Positions 49,655 through 57,099 of a DNA stretch of 64,000 bases are shown in pieces; the first letter of the stretch is position 1, and each line of letters opens with the position of its first letter. The DNA is taken from the NCBI RefSeq assembly GCF_003490935.1, contig NZ_QQGD01000003.1, forward strand, positions 248,001 through 312,000. The letters are read 5' to 3'. The notes under the pieces were generated by a model. The model was not told the DNA's origin and searched no databases. It saw nothing but the letters and a program-made list of their open reading frames with translations. The position numbers were made by a program, and so were the translations under genes. This stretch comes from Haemophilus haemolyticus_M (GTDB lineage Bacteria > Pseudomonadota > Gammaproteobacteria > Enterobacterales > Pasteurellaceae).

Positions 49655-50665
49655 ATGAGCAAAAACACAAAAAAATCTACCGCACTTTCTACTGGAAATC
49701 AAGCACAGGCATTTAGCTTTGGTGAACCTATTCCAGTGCTTGACCGTGCAGAAGTACTGAATTATTTCGAAAGCGTGTTGATGTATGAAAAATATTACAA
49801 TCCGCCAATTAATTTAAGTTACTTAGCTAAAGCCTTAAATGCCTCAGCCCATCACAACAGTGCGATCACGGTGAAGAAAAACATTTTACTTTCAACGTGC
49901 AAAACAACCGCGCTGTTATCCAGAACACAACTTGAAAAACTGGTTCAGGATTATTTGGTATTTGGCAATGCGTTCATTGAAGTCGTGAAAAATGCATTCG
50001 GTGATGTGATTGCACTTAGATCGCCTTTAGCAAAATATATGCGTGTTGGTATTGATGAAGGTCAATTCTTCCAAATCGTGACTGGCTATGAAGAATATGA
50101 ATTTAAAAAAGGTTCCGTGCTGCAACTTATCAATCCTGACATTAACCAAGAGATTTACGGCGTGCCGGAATATTTGGCCGCACTTCAATCTGCTTTTTTA
50201 AATGAAAGTGCCACATTGTTCCGCCGTAAATATTATCTGAATGGCGCGCATGCGGGTTCGATTATTTACATGACCGACCCAACACAGAACCAAGACGATA
50301 TTGAAGCAATCAAAACGCAAATCAGACAAACCAAGGGCACTGGCAACTTTAAAAATTTATTTGTATATATCCCAAATGGGAAGAAAGATGGGATGCAAGT
50401 TATTCCGCTGTCTGATGCTATTGCCAAAGATGATTTCTTAAATATTAAGAATGCAAGCCGTGATGATGTGTTAGCCGCGCACCGTGTGCCACCGCAACTG
50501 ATGGGAATTGTGCCTAACAATACTGGAGGCTTTGGTGACGTTGAAAAGGCAACGCGAGTGTTTTTTATTAATGAGATAATCCCATTGCAAGAACGATTGA
50601 AAGAGATTAATAGTTGGGTAGGGGAAGAAGTGATCACGTTCTCCGATTACAAATTGCTAAATTAG
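49655..50665 (+). CDS. Q: portal protein GpQ
   Basis: 336 aa, P2 GpQ family: FSFGEPIPVLDRAEVLNYFE, RSPLAKYMRVGIDEG near 120, and GVPEYLAALQSAFLNESATL. Near the end it has PPQLMGIVPNNTGGFGDVEK. Forms the dodecameric connector. Last gene before the right prophage end, followed by a terminator. Confidence 0.93.
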   Translation: MSKNTKKSTALSTGNQAQAFSFGEPIPVLDRAEVLNYFESVLMYEKYYNPPINLSYLAKALNASAHHNSAITVKKNILLSTCKTTALLSRTQLEKLVQDYLVFGNAFIEVVKNAFGDVIALRSPLAKYMRVGIDEGQFFQIVTGYEEYEFKKGSVLQLINPDINQEIYGVPEYLAALQSAFLNESATLFRRKYYLNGAHAGSIIYMTDPTQNQDDIEAIKTQIRQTKGTGNFKNLFVYIPNGKKDGMQVIPLSDAIAKDDFLNIKNASRDDVLAAHRVPPQLMGIVPNNTGGFGDVEKATRVFFINEIIPLQERLKEINSWVGEEVITFSDYKLLN

Positions 50666-50683
50666 ATCCTTTCAAAAATAAAC

Positions 50684-50708
50684 AGCCCGCAGAAATGCGG
50701 GTTTTTTA
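50684..50708 (+). terminator. terminator of the P-Q operon
   Basis: CCCGCA, a GAAA loop and TGCGGG followed by six T, about 20 bp after the Q stop. Confidence 0.85.
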
Positions 50709-50844
50709 TTGCCAAAAGAGCTGTTTTTGTCCTGTATAGTATTAGCACTACCCCAGTGTATTATATCAAATCAATCAATATGATAAATCTTAAATCCTTA
50801 TTTCAGCCCGATTTTTCGCCCAATTTTACGTATTAAAAATCGCA

Positions 50845-50872
50845 GTCAAACCCTCGCCACGCCCGCACACTA
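50845..50872 (-). other. candidate cos region
   Basis: On the minus strand GTGCGGGCGTGGCGAGGG: it shares GGCGAGG with the P2 cohesive end (which begins GGCGAGGCGGGG as I recall) and is the only GC-rich patch in this AT-rich end. Position beyond Q agrees with P2. Exact nicks cannot be read from sequence. Confidence 0.4.
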
Positions 50873-50895
50873 AAGATGTCGATTTCAACGCAGAT

Positions 50896-50944
50896 TTAGA
50901 TCCTTTCCAAAGCCTTTTCAGTAATAGCGCCCTTTAGATCCTTT
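50896..50944 (+). repeat. TTAGATCCTTT direct repeats
   Basis: TTAGATCCTTT at 50896-50906 and 50934-50944, with a third copy at 50662-50672 overlapping the Q stop. Three exact 11-mers within 280 bp flank the candidate cos and might be terminase-binding (cosB-like) elements. Confidence 0.45.
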
Positions 50945-51036
50945 ATTTCAGATCTTTTAACGCAAACAAACGCAGAAAAATGAAAAAATTTACCTATTTT
51001 TATTGATGTAAATCAAATAAACATCATATTTTTGAA

Positions 51037-51053
51037 ATTGCACAGATTTGTGC
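51037..51053 (+). repeat. arm-type-like site near attR
   Basis: ATTGCACAGATTTGTGC matches the left-end repeat ATTGCACACATTTTTGC at 15 of 17 positions. Presence on both sides of the att cores suits integrase or accessory-protein arm binding. Confidence 0.5.
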
Positions 51054-51085
51054 TAATTATTTGATCTTTATAAGGATAAGAAACT

Positions 51086-51102
51086 AGCTAGTCGCACCAT
51101 CT
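51086..51102 (+). other. attR core
   Basis: AGCTAGTCGCACCATCT, identical to attL at 16329-16345; preceded by a stretch that cannot fold as a tRNA, so only the 3' tRNA fragment is duplicated here. Confidence 0.92.
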
Positions 51103-51113
51103 AACCCTTTCAT

Positions 51114-51146
51114 AACCCCGCGAAACTAATCGCGGGGTTTTGTTTT
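51114..51146 (+). terminator. displaced tRNA-Val terminator
   Basis: AACCCCGCG and CGCGGGGTT with an 8-nt loop and T-rich tail, 12 bp after attR. It is most simply the original terminator of tRNA-Val, now 34.8 kb away from the tRNA gene. Confidence 0.7.
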
Positions 51147-51193
51147 ATCTAGGTTTTATGAGTGATATAAGAGAACAATAAATTATTTCTATA

Positions 51194-51227
51194 TAAAACG
51201 GCTAAAAACATTTCTATTTTTAGCCGC
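51194..51227 (-). terminator. terminator of zapG
   Basis: On the minus strand CGGCTAAAAA, an 8-nt loop, TTTTTAGCCG and TTTTAT, just after the zapG stop. Confidence 0.75.
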
Positions 51228-51233
51228 ACTTTT

Positions 51234-51638
51234 TTAATTTTCTTCTTTCTTTTCTTTAAACAAACCCGATGCACCCTCGGAATAATCTCTTGGTTGTTCA
51301 TTTTGAGATTTATCTGTTGCAGTAATTAACTGTTGGGTGAATAAACCTTTGTGATCTTTTTCGCCCAGTAAATTATTGGAAGAGGTTGCGTAGTGGCGAT
51401 AAAGTTTTTGATAATCGTTAATTAAGGTTTTGAATAATTCAGCACTTTCTGCAAAATGTTTTTCGATTTGCGCCTTTTGTGTATCAAGTTGGGTTTTAAC
51501 TGTTTTTAATTCAGCTTCTGTTTTAGCTTGATGTTTCACGGATCCTTTGGTTAAACGCACAATAATGTAACCAATAAATAATCCAACAATAAAAGCGATA
51601 CCAATTGCTACCCAAATTTCATTTGTCCAATTTTCCAT
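51234..51638 (-). CDS. zapG: YhcB/ZapG-family cell-division and envelope protein (DUF1043)
   Basis: 134 aa from ATG 51638, nine bases after AGGAGA. N-terminal membrane anchor (IWVAIGIAFIVGLFIGYIIV), then a coiled coil (KTVKTQLDTQKAQIEKHFAE) with the family motif SAELFKTLINDYQKLYRHYA and a disordered tail. YhcB/ZapG of other gamma-proteobacteria links envelope synthesis to division. First intact chromosomal gene right of the prophage. Confidence 0.88.
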   Translation of the reverse strand: MENWTNEIWVAIGIAFIVGLFIGYIIVRLTKGSVKHQAKTEAELKTVKTQLDTQKAQIEKHFAESAELFKTLINDYQKLYRHYATSSNNLLGEKDHKGLFTQQLITATDKSQNEQPRDYSEGASGLFKEKKEEN

Positions 51639-51667
51639 AATATTCTCCTGTTTATTTGGCTTAAAAA

Positions 51668-52018
51668 CTAACAAGTTGCAATAATAACAATTTCAACTTT
51701 CCAATGAGGATCCGCTAATTTAGCTTCGACTGTCGCTCGACTTGGTGGGCTAACATGATCGACCCATTCATCCCAAGCTTGATTTAATTGTGCATAATCT
51801 TGCATGTCTGCCAAGAAAATTTGCGCAGTTAAAATATTGCTTTTATTGGAGCCAATTTCTGCTAACAATTTATCAATTAAACCTAATACTTCTTTGGTTT
51901 GTTCGTAGGCATTTTGCTCGATGGTTAGCTCTGGAACTTGCCCTGCAAAATAGGCGAGGTTGTTATGAATTGAAATTTCACTTAAACGTGAGCTGGGTAA
52001 AATGCGTTGAATTGTCAT
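51668..52018 (-). CDS. RidA/YjgF-family protein
   Basis: 116 aa: MTIQRILPSSRLSEISIHNN, then YFAGQVPELTIEQNAYEQT and the C-terminal signature PPSRATVEAKLADPHWKVEI. The Arg in PPSRATV is the position used for enamine/imine deamination in RidA-family enzymes, although this YoaB-like subgroup is less studied. It lies 29 bp upstream of zapG on the same strand. Confidence 0.85.
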   Translation of the reverse strand: MTIQRILPSSRLSEISIHNNLAYFAGQVPELTIEQNAYEQTKEVLGLIDKLLAEIGSNKSNILTAQIFLADMQDYAQLNQAWDEWVDHVSPPSRATVEAKLADPHWKVEIVIIATC

Positions 52019-52129
52019 AGGGTTCTCCTTTGGCGTGTTTTCTTCTATTCTAAATAGCGTTTACCACTTTGTAAAATCCTCTTTACTAGGCTAGAATACA
52101 CGATAATTATTCTCAATTATTTAATCATT

Positions 52130-52846
52130 ATGAAACTACTTATCTCTAATCAGCATGGCGCTATTGTTATGGCATTGGTGCCTTTTATTTACGGCATGTT
52201 ACTTGCCAATCCTGTATGGGCGCACGTATTTTTATTATTAGGATGGTTTTCGCTTTATTTGATGACTTATCCTTTTTTGAATTTATTTAAAGGTAAAAAT
52301 CTTGAGTTATACAAAAAATGGTCTGTGATTTATTTTGCTGCTGCTGTGATTTTTGCGATTCCTGCGTTAATTTATAATTGGCAAGTGCTGTATTTTATGT
52401 TTGCCATGCTACCGTTTGTCGCGGTAAACATTTATTTCACCAAGAAAAAAGATGAGCGTAACTTATGGAATGACTTGGCGGGGATCTTAATTTTTGCTCT
52501 AGCTGGAATGGGATCTTATTACTTTTCTGACCGCACTTTTGATGAAAAAATACTTTGGGTGGCGATTTATCCAACATTATTTTTTATTGGAACAACACTT
52601 TATGTGAAATCCATGATGCGTGAGCGAAAAAATCCACGTTATTTTTGGGCGTCAGTGATTTTTCACTTATTATGTGTGCTGATTTTTGTTGTTTCACAAC
52701 AATTTATTTTAGCATTAGCTTTTGTTCCCGGATTAGTGCGAGCGGTTTATCTGCCCACTAAAAAGCTTTCTGTTATGCAAGTTGGACTAACAGAATTTGC
52801 GATTACTGCTGTGTTTTTTATTTTACTTTTAACAGCAACTTTATAA
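52130..52846 (+). CDS. YwiC-like integral membrane protein
   Basis: 238 aa with about seven membrane helices. The N-terminal LISNQHGAIVMALVPFIYGM (the NQHGAxxM box) is the signature of the YwiC-like family. Function is not established. One base before the next gene, so the pair is co-transcribed. Confidence 0.78.
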   Translation: MKLLISNQHGAIVMALVPFIYGMLLANPVWAHVFLLLGWFSLYLMTYPFLNLFKGKNLELYKKWSVIYFAAAVIFAIPALIYNWQVLYFMFAMLPFVAVNIYFTKKKDERNLWNDLAGILIFALAGMGSYYFSDRTFDEKILWVAIYPTLFFIGTTLYVKSMMRERKNPRYFWASVIFHLLCVLIFVVSQQFILALAFVPGLVRAVYLPTKKLSVMQVGLTEFAITAVFFILLLTATL

Positions 52847-53389
52847 ATGAAACTGAAGTTATTTTTTCATACAGTATTACTTTTTTGTAGCTTGCCTATT
52901 TGTGCAATGAAAACCGTTGATATTACAGCGAGTTCGAAAATGGATGATCAAGCAAGAATGAATTTGGCACAAGACTTTGTCAATAAACAGCAATGGATGT
53001 CTGTTTTCGATATCATGTATCCGATGGCGTTAGAAGGAAATATCACCGCTCAAAGCAACCTAGGTATGTTATATAATCTTGGGCGTGGCACGGTGAGAGA
53101 CTACGAAAAGGCTTATTGGTGGTTTAGCGAAGCGGCAGAGAAGGGCAGCGTGAAAGGGCTAAATAACCTTGGCGTTATGTATCTGCGTGGCGATTACGTC
53201 AAACAAAATACAGAGCAAGCCATTAAGCTTTTTGAACGTACAGCTCGAGCTAAAGATACGGATGCCATGATGATGTTAAGTAATATTTATCGCTCACAAA
53301 ACCAATCTGAAAAATCATTGGAATGGCTGAAGAAAGCCGCTGAATTAGGCAATAAGGAAGCAAAACAGCGTTTATCTAGTCAGCCATAA
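52847..53389 (+). CDS. Sel1-repeat protein, exported
   Basis: 180 aa with a signal peptide (LFFHTVLLFCSLPICA) and about three Sel1/TPR-like repeats: AQSNLGMLYNLGRGTVRDYE, KGLNNLGVMYLRGDYVKQNT and a more diverged third (DAMMMLSNIYRSQNQSEKSL). Probably a periplasmic scaffold. It starts directly after the YwiC-like stop. Confidence 0.82.
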   Translation: MKLKLFFHTVLLFCSLPICAMKTVDITASSKMDDQARMNLAQDFVNKQQWMSVFDIMYPMALEGNITAQSNLGMLYNLGRGTVRDYEKAYWWFSEAAEKGSVKGLNNLGVMYLRGDYVKQNTEQAIKLFERTARAKDTDAMMMLSNIYRSQNQSEKSLEWLKKAAELGNKEAKQRLSSQP

Positions 53390-53402
53390 TCTAAAAGTGC
53401 GG

Positions 53403-53810
53403 TTATTTTAATCGCACAAATTTCACGCCACTATGTTGCAATAGCAATTTCATTGGATCTTCATCATTTGAGACTGTTTTTTCACGTAATTCAATTAATT
53501 TCATCCGCAAATGGGCGAGTTCATGAATTCGTGTGGCCACCTCTTTAATATGTTTGTCTAACACACGATTTATTTCTTCTGCTTGTTGTTTTGAGGCATT
53601 TTCTAAATTCAGTAGGCTTTTTATTTCACTTAATGAAATATCTAAATTTCGGCAGTTACAAATAAATGATAAACGTTGCAAGTGTTCTTCATTATATTGT
53701 CGAAAATTGCCTGAAGTGCGTTTTGGGGGGGGGATTAAACCTTGTTGTTCATAATAACGAATGGTTTCTACGGTACAGCCTAGGGCTTTAGCAAGTGCTC
53801 CAATTTTCAT
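53403..53810 (-). CDS. nimR: MerR-family nickel-responsive regulator
   Basis: 135 aa. N-terminal MerR winged helix (IGALAKALGCTVETIRYYEQ; GLIPPPKRTSGNFRQYNEEH), dimerisation helix (KQQAEEINRVLDKHIKEVAT) and a short C-terminal metal-binding tail containing His and Cys-poor LLQHSGVKF. It is divergent from nikK, whose promoter has a 19-bp spacer of MerR type. In H. influenzae this regulator is known as NimR and controls nickel uptake. Codons 27-30 contain an uninterrupted run of nine C (53725-53733), a potential slippage tract within the DNA-binding domain. Confidence 0.85.
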   Translation of the reverse strand: MKIGALAKALGCTVETIRYYEQQGLIPPPKRTSGNFRQYNEEHLQRLSFICNCRNLDISLSEIKSLLNLENASKQQAEEINRVLDKHIKEVATRIHELAHLRMKLIELREKTVSNDEDPMKLLLQHSGVKFVRLK

Positions 53811-53830
53811 TAATCACCTTAAAAAATAAC

Positions 53831-53861
53831 TTGACTCTAAAGTTACTTCATATTTTATCAT
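53831..53861 (+). promoter_or_regulatory. MerR-type promoter of the nik operon
   Basis: TTGACT (53831-53836), a 19-nt spacer and TATCAT (53856-53861). The long spacer and the short dyad AAGT-T-ACTT at its centre are typical of promoters that MerR-family activators untwist. Confidence 0.7.
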
Positions 53862-53899
53862 GCGTTCAGATTTTCTTAAACAAACAAGGAGCATCCAAA

Positions 53900-54583
53900 A
53901 TGGAATTAAAAAAAATCGTAGTGGGATTAACCGCACTTTTAGGTATGTCTGTTGCTAACGCTCACAATGTTTGGCTTGAACCTGCTTCAGCTAAAGGTGA
54001 ATACGTGGTGAAATTTGGACATGAACAAACTGAAACCTATCCAGAATCTAAACTTAAATCTATCCAAGCCTTAAATGCGCAAGGAAAATTAACTGCCGTT
54101 GATTACCAATTCAGAAATGGCGAAGCCTATCTTATGCCTAAATCAGATTTAGTATTCGTTCATTTTGATAATGGTGTATGGTCAAAATTACCAAGCGGTA
54201 AATACGTTGAAAAAACAAAACGTGAAGAACCAACGGCAGAATTTAGTACCAATCCTGTTAAATTTGGTAAAGCGATTTTGAAATGGGATGCTGAATCTTT
54301 CAAATCTCATCAACAAGCTTATGAATTGGTTCCTCAAGAAAAAGCACAAGCGAACAAACCACTTTCTATCCTTGTGTTACATAATGGTAAACCGGTTCAA
54401 GGGATTAAAGTGGGCGTGAGTGAAGATGCACCGTTCAATTTAACGAATGAAAAAGGTATCGCTCAATTTACGCCAACTAAAGGCTTCAACAAAGTATGGG
54501 CAGAGTTTGAGGAAAAAGTAACAAATAATGCGGATTACGATCGTCGCTCTATAGAATATATGTTAACTTTTGATGCGCAATAA
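53900..54583 (+). CDS. nikK: nickel importer periplasmic component NikK
   Basis: 227 aa from ATG 53900 behind AAGGAGC (the frame continues upstream through the promoter). Signal peptide IVVGLTALLGMSVANAHN, then a DUF4198-type domain (HNVWLEPASAKGEYVVKFGH) whose mature N-terminal His after the signal cleavage is expected to bind nickel. First gene of nikKLMQO, an ECF-type Ni2+ transporter of Pasteurellaceae. Confidence 0.9.
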   Translation: MELKKIVVGLTALLGMSVANAHNVWLEPASAKGEYVVKFGHEQTETYPESKLKSIQALNAQGKLTAVDYQFRNGEAYLMPKSDLVFVHFDNGVWSKLPSGKYVEKTKREEPTAEFSTNPVKFGKAILKWDAESFKSHQQAYELVPQEKAQANKPLSILVLHNGKPVQGIKVGVSEDAPFNLTNEKGIAQFTPTKGFNKVWAEFEEKVTNNADYDRRSIEYMLTFDAQ

Positions 54584-54595
54584 TATGGATTTGGG

Positions 54596-55081
54596 ATGAA
54601 GAAAATTGTTTTTTTAACCGCACTTTTTGCGGCTTGCTATCTCCCGAATGCTTATGCCCACGCGCTTTATGTGTTTGCCCAATATGATGGGCAAACACTC
54701 TCTGGCAAATCCTATTATTCTGATATGACCCCAGCAGCTGAAACTTATTTAGAAGTTTTCCGTTCTGGTGTTGCTGATCCCGTTTTAACTGGAAAAACTG
54801 ACCGCCAAGGCGCATTTAAGCTTTCTATTGCTGATGTGCCACATACAACCTTAAAAGTTGTAGTGGAAGGCGATGAAGGACACCGTGCGTCAGTGGTTGC
54901 TGCTCATACATCTGCCGAAAATCAAAGCGGTGCAGATTTAATGCTTCTTCGTGAAGATATTGCGCATCTAAAAGATAAAATTTATTTGCATGATATTTTA
55001 GGCGGAATCGGTTATATCGTTGGTATTGCTGGACTCATTGCTTTACGTAATGCGCGTAAAATTAAACAAGGACGTATTTAA
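54596..55081 (+). CDS. nikL: nickel importer component NikL
   Basis: 161 aa: signal peptide (FLTALFAACYLPNAYAHALY, again placing His near the mature N-terminus), a carboxypeptidase-regulatory-like beta domain (ETYLEVFRSGVADPVLTGKT), and a C-terminal membrane helix (LGGIGYIVGIAGLIALRNAR). NikL is an accessory membrane-anchored subunit of Ni ECF transporters. One-base overlap with nikM. Confidence 0.88.
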   Translation: MKKIVFLTALFAACYLPNAYAHALYVFAQYDGQTLSGKSYYSDMTPAAETYLEVFRSGVADPVLTGKTDRQGAFKLSIADVPHTTLKVVVEGDEGHRASVVAAHTSAENQSGADLMLLREDIAHLKDKIYLHDILGGIGYIVGIAGLIALRNARKIKQGRI

Positions 55082-55701
55082 TGCATTTATCTGAAGGCGT
55101 GTTACATACGCCTATTTTATTAGCTGGCGCAGTGCTTGCTGTTGCCGGCATTGCTGTAGGGTTACGTCGTTTAGAATCAGAACGTTTACCGCTTACCGCA
55201 CTTTTTGCTGCTGCATTTTTTGTGGCAGGAACCATTCATGTGCCCGTCGGAATTGGTAGCGTGCATTTAATTTTAAATGGCATGGCTGGTTTATTCCTAG
55301 GGTGGGCTGTATTTCCTGCATTCCTCATCGCACTTTTATTGCAAGTCATCTTCTTTTCTTTTGGCGGATTTGCAGTGTTAGGCGTCAATCTTTGTGTGAT
55401 GGCGACGCCAGCGGTGATCGCTCATTATCTTTTCCGTTCTCGTTTACAACCTCACATGGCTTTAAAAGATCGCTTATTAATCGGTATTGGATCTGGCGTA
55501 ATTGGCGTTGGCGGGGCAGGCGCACTTGCCTCTTTTGTGCTGATGTTAGATGGTGGAAAAAGTTATCTGAATCTTGTTTGGCTCTTGCTAGTCTCTCATA
55601 TTCCGGTATTTATTTTGGATAGTATTATCAGCGTAGGGGTGATTACCTTGATTGGTAAAATGTATCCTGAAGTCATGAATCGTACCGAGAATGTTTCTTA
55701 A
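55081..55701 (+). CDS. nikM: nickel-specific membrane component NikM (CbiM family)
   Basis: 206 aa with the conserved N-terminal MHLSEGVLHTP, whose His2 in the free N-terminus ligates Ni2+, and further metal residues in PVGIGSVHLILNGMAGLFLG. About six membrane helices. It is the substrate-binding S-component. One-base overlap with nikQ. Confidence 0.92.
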   Translation: MHLSEGVLHTPILLAGAVLAVAGIAVGLRRLESERLPLTALFAAAFFVAGTIHVPVGIGSVHLILNGMAGLFLGWAVFPAFLIALLLQVIFFSFGGFAVLGVNLCVMATPAVIAHYLFRSRLQPHMALKDRLLIGIGSGVIGVGGAGALASFVLMLDGGKSYLNLVWLLLVSHIPVFILDSIISVGVITLIGKMYPEVMNRTENVS

Positions 55702-56333
55702 TGAAAATTCATCGCTTATTTCAACCGCACTTTAGGTTGATTTATCTGTTTATCTGGGGGCTAATCATTAGTGGATTGAGTGATCTCACTTGGCTTATCC
55801 CCCTTAATGTGCTTGCAGTTTCTCTCTTTTTTATTTCACTGCAGTTCAGTCAAAAATCTTTTTTGCCCTATCTTAAACGTTGGTTTGCTTTAATCATTTT
55901 TATTGCTTTAATGTGGGCGACATTAAGTTGGAAAATTGGAGAAAATGGCATTGAACTCAATTTTCAAGGCATAGAATTAGCAGAAAAGTTAAGTTTACGG
56001 ACTCATTTATTGTTGATTTCGCTTTGGCTTTTTTTGTGGAATATTAATGATGCGGTGCTTGTTCAAGCCATTGGTAAATTGCCTTTGCCGGAAAAATTAA
56101 TTCAACTGTTTGTGCTGACCGTACGTTACATTGCACTGCTTGGAGAATTGCGTCAAAAAATGGATATTGCTATGAGAGCTCGTGGATTCCGTCCTGGTCT
56201 TAATCGCCGAACCCTTTATGTGACGGCTCAAAGTGTCGCTTTATTATTGATTCATGCTCTGCTGAAGGCCGAAACGGCGCAAATGGCTTTAAAATGTCGT
56301 GGTTTTCAGTTTGGCAAAAAGAGAGAAAAATAA
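55701..56333 (+). CDS. nikQ: nickel transporter T-component NikQ (CbiQ family)
   Basis: 210 aa integral membrane coupling protein. The cytosolic helices carry the ECF T-component signatures AMRARGFRPGLN near 155-166 and ALKCRGF near the end. Almost abuts nikO (1 bp gap). Confidence 0.9.
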   Translation: MKIHRLFQPHFRLIYLFIWGLIISGLSDLTWLIPLNVLAVSLFFISLQFSQKSFLPYLKRWFALIIFIALMWATLSWKIGENGIELNFQGIELAEKLSLRTHLLLISLWLFLWNINDAVLVQAIGKLPLPEKLIQLFVLTVRYIALLGELRQKMDIAMRARGFRPGLNRRTLYVTAQSVALLLIHALLKAETAQMALKCRGFQFGKKREK

Positions 56334-56334
56334 C

Positions 56335-56952
56335 ATGTTAGCTGTAAATAATCTTTGTATAGAACGTAATGGTAGAGCGATTATTCAAGATTTGAGTTTT
56401 ACCTTGGAAGGTCAAAAACGCCTTTTCGTACAAGGGGAAATTGGATCAGGAAAAACGACATTACTTCTTGCTTTGTTGGGATTTGTTCCCGTAACTAAAG
56501 GTGAAATTCAATTATTTGGCCAAGTTTGTCGTGAAGAAAAAGATTTCGCACCCTTTCGTGGCACGATTGGTATTTGTTTTCAAAATGCCGATGATCAACT
56601 TTTTGGCCCAACAGTATTGGATGATATTGCCTTTGGACCATTAAACCAAAATGAGCCTAGAGATCAGGCGTATCATATTGCAGAGCAGCAATTAGAACGT
56701 CTTGGTATCACACGTTTAAAAGATCGTATGGTGCATACCTTATCTGGTGGTGAGAAAAATTTCACCGCACTTGCGGGTGTTTTAGCGATGCAGCCAAAAA
56801 TTTTATTATTAGATGAACCCACCAATGGATTAGATCGAAAAAATACTGAAAAATTGACCGCACTTTTACGTGAACTTTCCTTACCCATTTTGATTTCGTC
56901 CCATCATCATGGATTTATTAACGAATTAGCCACAGAAATTATCAGTTTATGA
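56335..56952 (+). CDS. nikO: nickel transporter ATPase NikO
   Basis: 205 aa from ATG 56335; a longer frame overlaps nikQ but is not needed. Walker A GEIGSGKTT, Q-loop ICFQNADDQLFGPTVLDDI, signature LSGGEKNFTALAGVL, Walker B ILLLDEPTNGLD and the H-loop ILISSHHHGF. Drives nickel uptake via NikM/NikQ. Confidence 0.92.
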   Translation: MLAVNNLCIERNGRAIIQDLSFTLEGQKRLFVQGEIGSGKTTLLLALLGFVPVTKGEIQLFGQVCREEKDFAPFRGTIGICFQNADDQLFGPTVLDDIAFGPLNQNEPRDQAYHIAEQQLERLGITRLKDRMVHTLSGGEKNFTALAGVLAMQPKILLLDEPTNGLDRKNTEKLTALLRELSLPILISSHHHGFINELATEIISL

Positions 56953-57099
56953 TCTTCATCAAAAAGCCGAATTTTGATTGTGCTATGCTTGTTGCAAATT
57001 TGTTGACAAAGCTAAGGGCTTTGAGTGTTTTAAACATCATTTCTGTTGAAAGTCAGTTTGAAACCTCAGCCCAAATAAGCACATTAAAACGGAGGATTT

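Larger units (their letters stand above)
50709..51085. other. gene-free right end of the prophage
   Basis: 377 bp with no open reading frame worth keeping. It holds a candidate cos site (near 50852), two copies of TTAGATCCTTT (50896 and 50934; a third copy overlaps the Q stop at 50662), AT-rich DNA, and an arm-type-like sequence at 51037-51053 next to attR. P2 keeps cos at this place, between Q and the att-proximal end. Confidence 0.6.
16329..51102. mobile_element. P2-type prophage integrated in tRNA-Val
   Basis: About 34.8 kb between 17-bp att repeats. It has an integrase next to attL, a leftward early operon, an S24-type repressor, a complete set of P2-like head, tail, baseplate and lysis genes, and a portal/terminase pair next to attR. 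Gene order follows P2 (Q-P divergent from O-N-M-L-X-lysis-R-S; V-W-J-I-fibre; FI-FII-E-U-D), except that the tape-measure gene T lies between S and V. I saw no inactivating frameshift in a structural gene. About fourteen exact uptake-signal cores lie inside, clearly above chance but apparently sparser than in Haemophilus chromosomal DNA, suggesting long residence in this lineage. Confidence 0.95.

Noticed and set aside
54700..54830. Minus-strand frame 54549-54815 opposite nikL
   Set aside because: Antisense to a clear nickel-transport gene; no independent signal.
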